Positions 1-8,146 of a stretch of DNA of 64,000 nucleotides are shown piece by piece (position 1 is the stretch's first letter; each line of letters begins with the position of its first letter). The notes beneath the pieces were generated by a model. The model ran no database searches. It had not been told where the DNA came from and saw nothing but the letters and a program-made list of their open reading frames with translations. The stretch lies in contig NZ_JABBPE010000002.1 of assembly GCF_012927455.1 (NCBI RefSeq), positions 496,001 to 560,000 on the forward strand. Reading direction: 5' to 3'. A program made the translations under genes and the position numbers. Source of the DNA: Polaromonas sp. Its GTDB lineage: Bacteria; Pseudomonadota; Gammaproteobacteria; Burkholderiales; Burkholderiaceae_C.

Positions 1-132
1 ACCAAGGCGCACGGAATGGGCTTGGGTCTTGCGCTCGCGCGCCGCGTCATCGAACGCGCCGGTGGCAGCTTCCGCATCGACAGCGAACCCGGTCGCGGCA
101 CCACAGTCTCGATCATGCTGCGCGCCGCCTAA
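1..132 (+). CDS. Sensor histidine kinase, C-terminal fragment (5' truncated by window edge)
   Basis: Frame 1 is open from the first base and stops at a TAA at 130-132. The 43 residues contain GMGLGLALARRVIERAGG followed by an ending of the form S-x-P-G-R-G-T-T-V. This is the G2 ATP-lid region and last strand of a HATPase_c domain, as found at the end of sensor kinases. It lies 28 bp before the start of the sigma-54 response regulator in the same direction, so it is probably the partner kinase that phosphorylates it. Its sensor domains lie outside the window and its signal cannot be told. Confidence 0.8.
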   Translation, partial: TKAHGMGLGLALARRVIERAGGSFRIDSEPGRGTTVSIMLRAA

Positions 133-160
133 CCTCTGTACCCAATCTATACCCAAAATT

Positions 161-1621
161 ATGAGCGCTGCCATCCTGATCATCGAAGACGAGATCGTAC
201 TTGCCAAAAACATGCGTACCTACCTTGAGCGCAACGGCTACGAAGTGCGCTGCGCCGAAAGCGCCGAGGAGGGTCTGGCGGCGCTGGAGGATTTTCGCCC
301 TGACGTCGTGCTGCTCGACTTCAACCTGCCGGGCATCGACGGGCTGCAGGCGATGGCGCGCATCCGCGCCTTCGACGCGGCGGTGCGAATCATCATGGTC
401 ACCGGGCATGGCAGTGTGGAAATAGCGGTGGAAGCCATGAAGTCTGGTGCAGTGGACTTCCTGACCAAGCCGGTGGCATTGGCCAAGCTGCGCTTGCTGA
501 TAGAGCGCGCCACCGAGAACGCGCAACGCCAGAGCGCGCTCGACTACTACCACAAGCGGGACAGCCAGGGAACTGACTTCAGTGCCTTGCAGGGCGAATC
601 GACCGGAATGCGCAAGATCAAGGCGATGATGCAGCAGCTGCTACAAGCCGAAGCGCGCCTGCAAGACGGTGAGGCGCCTGCGGTGCTTGTAGTTGGCGAG
701 ACTGGCACCGGCAAAGAGCTGGTAGCCCGGGCGCTGCACTTCAACGGCCCGCGCCGAGACAAGCCCTTCGTCGAGTTGAACTGCGCGGCACTGCCCGCGC
801 AACTGCTGGAATCGGAGCTTTTTGGCCATGAACGCGGCGCCTTCACCGATGCGCGGGAACGCAAACTCGGCCTGGTCGAGACGGCCCAGGGCGGCACGCT
901 GTTTCTCGATGAAATCGGCGACATGGAACCGGCCCTGCAGGCCAAGCTGCTCAAGCTGCTGGAAGATCGCACGGTTCGCCGGCTTGGCAGCGTGCGCGAG
1001 CAGCGCGTCAACGTGCGCATCGTCGCCGCCACGCACCGGCCGCTGGAGCAGCTGGTGCGTGATGGCCAGTTTCGCGCCGACCTGTACTTTCGGCTGCGTG
1101 TGGTGCAACTCGATCTGCCGCCCTTGCGCGAACGCGGCGACGACATCATGCGACTTGCCGAAAGCTTTTTGCAGCACCACGCGACACGCTACGGTAAACC
1201 GACGCCACGCGTGACTCTGGCCGCGCGCCAAGCCCTGCTGAGCCACAGCTGGCCGGGCAACGTGCGCGAATTGCGCAACCGGCTCGAACAAGCGGTGCTG
1301 CTTTGCACGGATCAGACCCTCGACGAATCGCTTCTATCTTTGAGCCCGGCGTCGCGTGACGTGGCCGGGCCAGCGACGCCTTCCACTGCGGCGGCGCGCG
1401 CTACGCCAGTCGCGCAGCCGGACGACACGAGCAGCGCCATGGCCCGCACGCTGCCTGAGCTGGAACGCGAGGCGCTGGTGCAGGCTCTCGAACGTACCGG
1501 CGGCAACGTCAGCCGCGCTGCCCGGGAACTCGGAATCAGCCGCGACACGCTGCGCTACCGCATCGAAAAGTACGGCCTGACCGCGTCAATGGTGCAGAGC
1601 AGCTTCGGCGACCTGCGCTGA
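161..1621 (+). CDS. NtrC-family sigma-54-dependent response regulator
   Basis: This 486-residue protein has the three-part NtrC layout. The receiver domain covers about residues 1-120 with the phospho-acceptor Asp53 in LLDFNLPG. The AAA+ sigma-54 activation domain has Walker A GETGTGKE at about 179-186. A Fis-type helix-turn-helix is at the C-terminus (NVSRAARELGISRDTLRYRI). The sigma-54 contact loop reads GAFTDA (226-231) instead of GAFTGA. An upstream in-frame start would give 530 residues, but ATG at 161 begins exactly at the receiver fold. It follows the partner kinase by 28 bp. A sigma-54 promoter lies about 250 bp downstream in front of nirB, so control of nitrite and nitrate assimilation is a reasonable inference. 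Confidence 0.9.
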   Translation: MSAAILIIEDEIVLAKNMRTYLERNGYEVRCAESAEEGLAALEDFRPDVVLLDFNLPGIDGLQAMARIRAFDAAVRIIMVTGHGSVEIAVEAMKSGAVDFLTKPVALAKLRLLIERATENAQRQSALDYYHKRDSQGTDFSALQGESTGMRKIKAMMQQLLQAEARLQDGEAPAVLVVGETGTGKELVARALHFNGPRRDKPFVELNCAALPAQLLESELFGHERGAFTDARERKLGLVETAQGGTLFLDEIGDMEPALQAKLLKLLEDRTVRRLGSVREQRVNVRIVAATHRPLEQLVRDGQFRADLYFRLRVVQLDLPPLRERGDDIMRLAESFLQHHATRYGKPTPRVTLAARQALLSHSWPGNVRELRNRLEQAVLLCTDQTLDESLLSLSPASRDVAGPATPSTAAARATPVAQPDDTSSAMARTLPELEREALVQALERTGGNVSRAARELGISRDTLRYRIEKYGLTASMVQSSFGDLR

Positions 1622-1667
1622 AGCTGCGGGCAGTTTCGGGCCGGCCTTGTTGTTGGTCTGAACGCCG

Positions 1668-1720
1668 TGCACCAAGGCCACGCGCCGCACCGGCCCAATT
1701 TGGTGCGACATCTTGGTGCA
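1668..1720. promoter_or_regulatory. Candidate enhancer with NtrC-like half-sites
   Basis: TGCACCAA at 1668-1675 is inverted as TTGGTGCA at 1713-1720. Nested inside are CGCACC at 1686-1691 and GGTGCG at 1702-1707. NtrC operators in enteric bacteria are built of TGCAC/GTGCA halves, though with a shorter spacer. The cluster lies about 180-230 bp before the inferred sigma-54 start site, a plausible distance for an enhancer. Confidence 0.4.
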
Positions 1721-1760
1721 TGGCGATTGGGCGTATCACATACGAGGCTGCGCTAAACCT

Positions 1761-1825
1761 TTTTTGCTATTTTTTTAATAGCTACCGGCGCCGGTTCAAC
1801 ACGGGCTAGAGGCGTATTTCTTCAA
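1761..1825 (-). repeat. Palindromic repeat family 1, intergenic copy
   Basis: It contains the GCTAT-(N7)-ATAGC hairpin at 1766-1782, followed by GGCGCCGG and GGGCTAGAGGCGTATTT. Read on the minus strand this gives the family order CCTCTAGCCC ... GGCGC ... AGCTATT-A-rich-AATAGC, shared with copies in ybiB, cbiB and cobU. It lies between the possible enhancer and the promoter of nirB. Confidence 0.7.
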
Positions 1826-1869
1826 TAATTTTCCCAAAAGGCAGCGCCTGCGCGTGTCCGGCCCCGGCA

Positions 1870-1885
1870 TGGCATGGGCTTTGCG
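1870..1885 (+). promoter_or_regulatory. Sigma-54 (-24/-12) promoter of nirB
   Basis: The sequence TGGCATGGGCTTTGCG matches the consensus TGGCACG-N4-TTGCW at all key bases, with GG and GC separated by exactly 10 bases. The expected start site is near 1897, about 34 bp before the nirB ATG. An NtrC-type activator gene lies just upstream. Confidence 0.75.
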
Positions 1886-1930
1886 CTAACTGAATCACTT
1901 AATCACTTAGATAGTGCAACGGAAAGCCTC

Positions 1931-4378
1931 ATGAAAAAATCCCGCCTGGTGATGATTGGCAACGGCATGGCAGGTGTGCGTACCCTGGAGGAATTGCTCA
2001 AGGTTGCGCCCGATCTGTATGACATCACAGTTTTCGGTGCCGAACCGCATCCCAACTACAACCGCATATTGCTGTCTCCTGTGCTGGCCGGGGAACAGAC
2101 GCTCGACGAGATCGTGCTCAATTCCTGGGACTGGTACAGCGACAACCACATCACGCTGCACGCCGGCAAAACAGTGGTCGAAGTGGACCGCGTCCAACGC
2201 ATTGTGCGCGCCACGGACTCGAAAGGTGACATCACCGAAGCACCCTACGACCGGCTGCTGATGTGCACCGGCTCGAATCCCTTCATCTTGCCGGTGCCCG
2301 GTAAGGACTTGCAAGGCGTGATCGCCTACCGCGACATTGCTGACACCAACGAAATGATTGACGCGGCTAAAAAGTACAAGAAAGCCGTGGTGATTGGCGG
2401 CGGCCTGCTCGGCCTGGAAGCGGCCAACGGCCTGATGCTGCGCGGCATGGAAGTTAGCGTTGTGCATGTCATGCCGACCCTGATGGAGCGGCAGCTGGAC
2501 AGCGTGGCCGGCAAACTGCTGCAAAAATCGCTGGAACAGCGCGGCCTGAAGTTCCTGATTGGCGCGCAGACGCAGGAGCTGGTGGGCGGACCGGATGGCC
2601 GCGTGACCGCCATCAAATTCAAGGATGGCACCGAGCAGGCGACTGATCTGGTGGTGATGGCCGTCGGCATACGCCCCAACACCACACTGGCCGAGTCCAT
2701 GCGCCTGCACTGCAACAAGGGCATTGTGGTGAACGACACCATGCAGACCACCACCGATGCGCGCATTTACTCGGTCGGCGAATGCGCGGCGCACCGCGGC
2801 ATTGCCTACGGCCTGGTGGCGCCGCTGTTCGAGCAGGCCAAGGTGGCGGCCAACCATCTGGCGCAGTTCGGCATAGGCCGTTACACCGGCTCGCTCACCT
2901 CCACCAAGCTCAAGGTGACGGGCATTGACCTCTTCAGTGCCGGCGAGTTCATGGGCGGCGAAGGATGCGAAGAAATCGTCATGAGCGACCCGTTTGGCGG
3001 CGTCTATAAAAAACTGGTCATCAAGGACGACAAGCTGATTGGTGCCTGCCTGTATGGCGACACGGTCGATGGCAGCTACTACTTCAAGCTGCTGCGCGAT
3101 GGCCGCAGCGTCGCCGATATCCGCGACAAGCTGATGTTTGGCGAGTCCAGTATTGGCGACACCGGGCATGAAGGCCACACCAGGGCCGCGTCCATGCCCG
3201 ACGACGCCGAAGTCTGCGGCTGCAACGGCGTCACCAAAGGCACGATCTGCAAGGCTATTCGGGAAAAAGGCTTGTTCACGCTGGACGAGGTGCGCAAGCA
3301 CACCAAGGCCAGCGGCGGTTGTGGTTCGTGCACCGGCCTGGTCGAACAGCTTCTGATGTTTACCGCCGGCGGCGACTACTCGGCCACGCCCAAACTGAAG
3401 GCCATGTGCAGCTGCACCGAACACGGCCACCAGGCGGTGCGCAATGCGGTTCGTGACCACAAGCTGCTCAAGATCGCCGACGTGTACGGCTTCATGGAAT
3501 GGAAGACGCCGAACGGCTGCGCCAGCTGCCGCCCCGCCGTCAATTACTACGTGACCAGCACTTGGCCCAAGGAAGCCAAGGACGATCCGCAGAGCCGCTT
3601 CATCAACGAGCGCAGCCACGCCAACATCCAGAAGGACGGCACCTACAGCGTGATTCCGCGCATGTGGGGCGGCGAAACCTCGGCCAGCGAGTTGCGCCGC
3701 ATTGCCGACGCGGTCGACAAATACAAAATTCCGACGGTCAAGGTCACCGGCGGCCAGCGCATCGACCTGCTGGGCGTCAAGAAAGAAGACCTGGTCAATG
3801 TCTGGAAAGACATCGGCATGCCCAGCGGCCACGCCTACGCCAAGGCGCTGCGCACCGTCAAGACCTGCGTCGGCAGCGAATGGTGCCGCATGGGCACACA
3901 GGACAGCACGCAAATGGGCAAGGACCTGGAGCGCGCCATGTGGCGCATGTACGCGCCGCACAAGGTCAAGTTTGCCGTTAGCGGCTGCCCGCGCAATTGC
4001 GCCGAAGCCGGCATCAAGGACGTCGGCATCATCGGCGTGGACAGCGGCTGGGAAATGTACGTCGCCGGCAACGGCGGCATCAAGACTGAGGTCGCGCACT
4101 TTTTTGTCAAGCTCAAAACTGCTGCAGAAGTGCTGGAGTACACCGGCGCCTTCTGCGAGTTATACCGTCAGGAAGGCTGGTACCTGGAGCGCACCGTGCA
4201 CTACGTCAATCGCGTCGGTCTGGACTATGTGAAGAAAAAAATCCTGGACGACCACGAAGGCCGCAAGGCGCTGTGGGAGCGGCTGCAGTTTGCGCTGGAT
4301 GGCGAGCCCGATCCCTGGTTTGAACACCAGCAGGCCGCTGTGGACACGCGCCAGTTCATTCCGATCGCGGTGCTTTGA
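1931..4378 (+). CDS. nirB: Assimilatory nitrite reductase [NAD(P)H], large subunit
   Basis: NirB reduces nitrite to ammonium with six electrons from NAD(P)H in the cytoplasm. The 815 residues show the full layout: an FAD fold starting with GNGMAG (10-15), an NAD fold (VVIGGGLLGLEAA), a BFD-like [2Fe-2S] motif with Cys429, 431, 464 and 467, a second C-x-C...C-x2-C cluster, and the sirohaem/[4Fe-4S] site with Cys646, 652, 686 and 690 (TCVGSEWC and SGCPRNC). ATG at 1931 directly precedes the flavin fold; an upstream in-frame start adds 19 unlikely residues. It is first in the nirB-nirD-nasA operon behind a sigma-54 promoter. Sirohaem can come from the cobA at 14447. Confidence 0.96.
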   Translation: MKKSRLVMIGNGMAGVRTLEELLKVAPDLYDITVFGAEPHPNYNRILLSPVLAGEQTLDEIVLNSWDWYSDNHITLHAGKTVVEVDRVQRIVRATDSKGDITEAPYDRLLMCTGSNPFILPVPGKDLQGVIAYRDIADTNEMIDAAKKYKKAVVIGGGLLGLEAANGLMLRGMEVSVVHVMPTLMERQLDSVAGKLLQKSLEQRGLKFLIGAQTQELVGGPDGRVTAIKFKDGTEQATDLVVMAVGIRPNTTLAESMRLHCNKGIVVNDTMQTTTDARIYSVGECAAHRGIAYGLVAPLFEQAKVAANHLAQFGIGRYTGSLTSTKLKVTGIDLFSAGEFMGGEGCEEIVMSDPFGGVYKKLVIKDDKLIGACLYGDTVDGSYYFKLLRDGRSVADIRDKLMFGESSIGDTGHEGHTRAASMPDDAEVCGCNGVTKGTICKAIREKGLFTLDEVRKHTKASGGCGSCTGLVEQLLMFTAGGDYSATPKLKAMCSCTEHGHQAVRNAVRDHKLLKIADVYGFMEWKTPNGCASCRPAVNYYVTSTWPKEAKDDPQSRFINERSHANIQKDGTYSVIPRMWGGETSASELRRIADAVDKYKIPTVKVTGGQRIDLLGVKKEDLVNVWKDIGMPSGHAYAKALRTVKTCVGSEWCRMGTQDSTQMGKDLERAMWRMYAPHKVKFAVSGCPRNCAEAGIKDVGIIGVDSGWEMYVAGNGGIKTEVAHFFVKLKTAAEVLEYTGAFCELYRQEGWYLERTVHYVNRVGLDYVKKKILDDHEGRKALWERLQFALDGEPDPWFEHQQAAVDTRQFIPIAVL

Positions 4379-4510
4379 TGGGGTAACGCCCGGCTCCTTC
4401 CCCCCCAAGGCGGGAAGCAGAAAATCGGCGAATTATCCGTCAACTAATTTAAATTAAAAGTGCCTGTAGCGCTTATCCCACCTGCGTTACCTGCTATAAA
4501 AGGGATAGCA

Positions 4511-4933
4511 ATGAGTGAATGGAAAAAAATCTGCCTGGTCAATGACATCCCGCTGTTGGGCGCACGCCGGGTGGCGCGAGCGCAGGGCATGGCGGTTGCC
4601 GTTTTTCGCAGCAGCGAAGACAAGGTGTTTGCCTTGCTGGACCGCTGCCCACACAAGGGTGGCCCCTTAAGCCAGGGCATTATTTTCGGCGAGACTGTCG
4701 CTTGTCCGCTGCACAACATGACCATAGGCCTGGCCGACGGCTGCGCCAAGGCACCCGACGAAGGCTGCACGCCAAAATTCACCTGCAAGGTCGAGGGCGG
4801 CGAGGTCTATCTCGACGCCAATGAGCTGGCTACGCTGGCGCTTGATTTACAGCCACCCCGGGCCGGACCGGGCGCATCCACCGGCGCGGTGGGCGACCAG
4901 ACCTTCGCCGTGCAGGCACCCCACAGCGGGTGA
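4511..4933 (+). CDS. nirD: Nitrite reductase small subunit (Rieske-like)
   Basis: NirD is the small partner of NirB in cytoplasmic NAD(P)H nitrite reductase. The 140-residue protein has a Rieske-type fold. It keeps CPHKGG (Cys46, His48) and CPLHN (Cys65, His68), so unlike many NirD proteins it may bind a [2Fe-2S] cluster. The chosen ATG at 4511 follows an AAGGGA ribosome site; a start 17 codons upstream lacks one. It lies 132 bp after nirB, a longer gap than usual but with no visible terminator, and 33 bp before the first nasA leader repeat. Confidence 0.93.
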   Translation: MSEWKKICLVNDIPLLGARRVARAQGMAVAVFRSSEDKVFALLDRCPHKGGPLSQGIIFGETVACPLHNMTIGLADGCAKAPDEGCTPKFTCKVEGGEVYLDANELATLALDLQPPRAGPGASTGAVGDQTFAVQAPHSG

Positions 4934-4966
4934 ACCCGCTTGCCGCCAAATGGAACAAAACCACCC

Positions 4967-5239
4967 ATGAGGGAAACGCGATCGACCTGCCCTTATTGCG
5001 GCGTCGGCTGCGGTCTCGCGCACGCGCGGCCCGCTGGGCGGATTCATGAGACACCGCAGCCGGAGCATTTCACACATGGCTGAGACAGGCTCAACGTGCC
5101 CCTATTGGGAGGTCGGCTGCGGTGTGGCGCACGCGCGGCCCGCTGGGCGGATTCATGAGACACCGCAACCGGAGCATTTCACACATGGCTGAGACGCGCT
5201 CAACGTGCCCCTATTGCGGCGTCGGCTGCGGTGTGGTTA
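4967..5239 (+). repeat. 109-bp tandem triplication of the nasA 5' end
   Basis: The first roughly 55 bp of nasA (ATG plus the CPYCGVGCG codons) and the 54 bp before it occur as tandem units with starts at 4967, 5076 and 5185, exactly 109 bp apart. The first two units are intact short reading frames of 38 codons (4967-5083 and 5076-5192). Each stops at a TGA that overlaps the next ATG as ATGGCTGA. The middle unit has lost one cysteine (CPYWEVGCG). The third unit runs into the real gene. The spacing is not a multiple of three, so the copies are not fused. Confidence 0.9.
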
Positions 5240-8100
5240 TCGAATCGCAAGGCGACCAGATTACCGGTGTCAGGGGCGACCCAGAGCACCCGGCCAACTT
5301 CGGTCGGCTCTGCACCAAGGGCGCCACGCTGGCACTGACCGCCTCCAGCGTGGTGACCAGGCAAACGCGGCTGCTGTACCCGATGCGGCGCGAGCACCGG
5401 CATGAAGCGGCCAAGCGCGTCTCGTGGGACAGCGCGCTGGACTTTGCCAGCGAGAGCTTTGCCCAGATCATTCGCAACCATGGTCCAGATGCCGTGGGTT
5501 TTTATATTTCAGGCCAGTTGCTGACCGAGGACTATTACGTCTTCAACAAGCTGGCCAAGGGCTTGATTGGCACCAACAACATCGACAGCAACTCGCGCCT
5601 GTGCATGAGCAGCGCGGTGGCGGGCTATAAGCAGACGCTGGGCGCCGACGCCCCGCCGAACTGCTACGACGATGTGAAGCATGCCCAGTGCATCTTCATT
5701 GTTGGCAGCAACACGGCTTACGCGCACCCGATACTGTTCAGGCGCATTGAAGATGCCAAGGCGGCCAACCCGGCGCTCAAGATCATTTTTTGCGACCCGC
5801 GCCGCACCGACACCGCCGAGATTGCCGACCTTTACCTGCCCATCCTGCCCGGCACCGACGTGTCGCTGTTCAACGGCCTGCTGCACATCATGCTGTGGGA
5901 AGGCTGGACCGACGCGGCCTACATCGCCGCACACACCAGCGGCTTTGACGAACTGAAAAGCACGGTGCGCGACTACACGCCCGACCTGGTAGCCGACACC
6001 TGCGGCATCAAAAAAGATGACCTGCTGGCTGCCGCCAGGCTGTTTGCCACCTCCCCCGCCACGCTCAGCCTGTACTGCCAGGGCTTGAACCAGTCGAGCA
6101 GCGGCACCGCTAAAAACGCCGCGCTGATCAACCTGCACCTGGCCACCGCCCAGATCGGCAAGCCGGGTGCCGGGCCGTTTTCACTGACCGGTCAGCCCAA
6201 TGCCATGGGCGGGCGCGAGGTCGGCGGCATGGCCAATCTACTGAGTGCCCACCGCGATCTGGCCAACCCGGCCCACCGCGCGGAAGTCGCCGCGCTCTGG
6301 GGCGTCCCGTCGGTTCCCGAAAAACCGGGCAAGACCGCCGTTGAGATGTTTCAAGCCGCCGCCGATGGCGAGATCAAGGCACTCTGGATTGCCTGCACCA
6401 ACCCGGCCCAGTCCATGCCGGACCAGGCGACGGTGCGCCGTGCGCTGGAGCGTGCAAAGCTGGTAGTGGTGCAAGAGGCCTTTGCCACTACGGCCAGCTG
6501 CGACTATGCCGACCTGCTGTTGCCCGCCACCACCTGGGGCGAAAAGACCGGCACGGTGACCAACAGCGAACGCCGCATCAGCCGGGTGCGGCCGGCGGTT
6601 GCAGCGCCCGGCGAGACGCGGCACGACTGGTCGATTGCGGTTGATTTTGCGCAGCGGCTTGAAAAACGCCTGCAGGGTTTTGACCAGAAGACGCTGTTTC
6701 CCTATTACCTGAGCGAGAAAGACGACGAAGGCGCGGGTGCTGAAGCGATCTGGAACGAGCACCGCGAATCCACCCGCGGTCGTGATCTGGACATCACCGG
6801 CATGAGTTACGCCATGCTGGAGCAAGCGCCTCAGCAATGGCCACTCAAATCTGGCGAAAGCACCGGAAAAATCCGGCTTTATGAGGACGGCATTTTCCCC
6901 ACGGCCGATGGCAAGGCACGCTTCGTCAACACCGTTTACAAACCGGTGGCCGAGCCGCGCGAATCACGCTTCCCGTTTTCGCTGACCACCGGGCGGTTGC
7001 GGGACCAGTGGCACGGCATGAGCCGCAGCGGCACGCTGGGCCGGCTGTTTGGCCATGTGGCCGAACCTTCGATCCAGATGAATGTGCAGGATATGGCGCG
7101 GCGCCTGCTGAAAGAGGGCGACCTGGTGCATGTCACCTCCAAGCGCGGCTCCATCGTTGTGCCGCTGCAGGCATCTTCCGAGGTGGCCGTGAGCCAGGCC
7201 TTCATGGCAATGCACTGGGGTGGCGAGTATCTGAGCGGCCTGTCCAGCATCGGCCAGCCGCTGGCGGGCGTCAACGCCCTCACCACCTCGGCCTATTGCC
7301 CCAGCTCGAAACAGCCCGAGCTCAAACACGCCGCGGTCAAAATACTGAAAGCCGAACTACCCTGGTCCCTGCTGGCCATGGCCTGGCTGCCCGATGGGGA
7401 AGCGCTGGCGGCGCGCGAACAGCTGAAAGACCTGATGACGGCGTTTCCCTTTAGCAGCTGCGTGCCGTTTTCCGACAGCACCCCGTTGGCAGAGGCCTAC
7501 CGACAACGCACCGGCGTGTTGTTTCGCGCTGCCGCCCACGAGGCACCGGCCGAGGAAACGCTGGCCCACCTCGAACGCATCCTGGGCCTCAGTGGCCTGG
7601 ACACGCTGCGCTATGCCGACAAGAAAAAAGGCCAGCGCCGCACGGTGCGGCTGCATCGACCGGTGCTGCAAGGCGAGCAGGCGGAACTGCAACTGGCCGG
7701 TTTCGTGCTGGCCGGCGACACCAGCGCCCAGGCCTGGATCACCACGCTGCTGAAAGACCAACTGCCCGCGCAGGCTTATGGCCGCCTATTGCTGTCGCCT
7801 GGCGCCAAGCCCCCGGTGGCGGTGCAGTCACGCGGGACACTGGTATGCACCTGCTTTAACGTGACGAATGCGGCGATTGAGAGGCAGCTCCAGGCCATTA
7901 GCGAGCGCGCTGGCGCAATCGGCGACCTTGCCACCGACAAAGACAGGCTGGCTTCGCTGCAGGACGCACTCCGATGCGGCACCAACTGCGGCTCCTGTGT
8001 CCCGGAGCTCCAGCGCATGGTCCGCTCGTCGCGCGCTGCAATACCCGCCGGCGCGCGACCGATGGAGCGCGCCGTGATCCCGGTTCAACTGGCCGACTGA
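5185..8100 (+). CDS. nasA: Assimilatory nitrate reductase, molybdopterin catalytic subunit
   Basis: NasA reduces nitrate to nitrite in the cytoplasm. The 971 residues begin with the [4Fe-4S] motif CPYCGVGC (Cys8, 11, 15) plus Cys43. A molybdopterin oxidoreductase core follows (SNSRLCMSSAVAG, GLNQSSSGT, TGQPNAMGGREVGG), then a dinucleotide-binding domain. At the C-terminus is a BFD-like [2Fe-2S] domain with Cys888, Cys890, Cys935 and Cys938, which is typical of NasA. ATG at 5185 matches the family start; an in-frame ATG-less extension upstream runs into the repeated leader. Two short frames upstream end on this start with 8-nt overlaps and may couple its translation. No nitrate transporter or NasB-type reductase is in the window. 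Confidence 0.94.
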   Translation: MAETRSTCPYCGVGCGVVIESQGDQITGVRGDPEHPANFGRLCTKGATLALTASSVVTRQTRLLYPMRREHRHEAAKRVSWDSALDFASESFAQIIRNHGPDAVGFYISGQLLTEDYYVFNKLAKGLIGTNNIDSNSRLCMSSAVAGYKQTLGADAPPNCYDDVKHAQCIFIVGSNTAYAHPILFRRIEDAKAANPALKIIFCDPRRTDTAEIADLYLPILPGTDVSLFNGLLHIMLWEGWTDAAYIAAHTSGFDELKSTVRDYTPDLVADTCGIKKDDLLAAARLFATSPATLSLYCQGLNQSSSGTAKNAALINLHLATAQIGKPGAGPFSLTGQPNAMGGREVGGMANLLSAHRDLANPAHRAEVAALWGVPSVPEKPGKTAVEMFQAAADGEIKALWIACTNPAQSMPDQATVRRALERAKLVVVQEAFATTASCDYADLLLPATTWGEKTGTVTNSERRISRVRPAVAAPGETRHDWSIAVDFAQRLEKRLQGFDQKTLFPYYLSEKDDEGAGAEAIWNEHRESTRGRDLDITGMSYAMLEQAPQQWPLKSGESTGKIRLYEDGIFPTADGKARFVNTVYKPVAEPRESRFPFSLTTGRLRDQWHGMSRSGTLGRLFGHVAEPSIQMNVQDMARRLLKEGDLVHVTSKRGSIVVPLQASSEVAVSQAFMAMHWGGEYLSGLSSIGQPLAGVNALTTSAYCPSSKQPELKHAAVKILKAELPWSLLAMAWLPDGEALAAREQLKDLMTAFPFSSCVPFSDSTPLAEAYRQRTGVLFRAAAHEAPAEETLAHLERILGLSGLDTLRYADKKKGQRRTVRLHRPVLQGEQAELQLAGFVLAGDTSAQAWITTLLKDQLPAQAYGRLLLSPGAKPPVAVQSRGTLVCTCFNVTNAAIERQLQAISERAGAIGDLATDKDRLASLQDALRCGTNCGSCVPELQRMVRSSRAAIPAGARPMERAVIPVQLAD

Positions 8101-8146
8101 TCGCGCAGCGCAGGATTGGGATGCCTGGACATCATGGTCGCCAGCT

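Larger units (their letters stand above)
1622..1930. other. Intergenic regulatory region upstream of nirB
   Basis: This 309-bp stretch has no convincing gene. It holds four half-sites of the pattern TTGGTGCA/TGCACCAA (1668-1720), one palindromic repeat element (1761-1825) and a sigma-54 type -24/-12 promoter (1870-1885). It therefore looks like the control region of the nirBD-nasA operon. Confidence 0.7.

Noticed and set aside
1907..4099. 730-residue open frame on the minus strand across nirB
   Set aside because: It is a frame shadow of nirB: low-complexity composition rich in Ala/His/Val and no family motif.
4967..5192. The two 38-codon leader frames as independent genes
   Set aside because: They are repeat copies of the nasA start and end after the first cluster motif; kept as a repeat and regulatory candidate instead.
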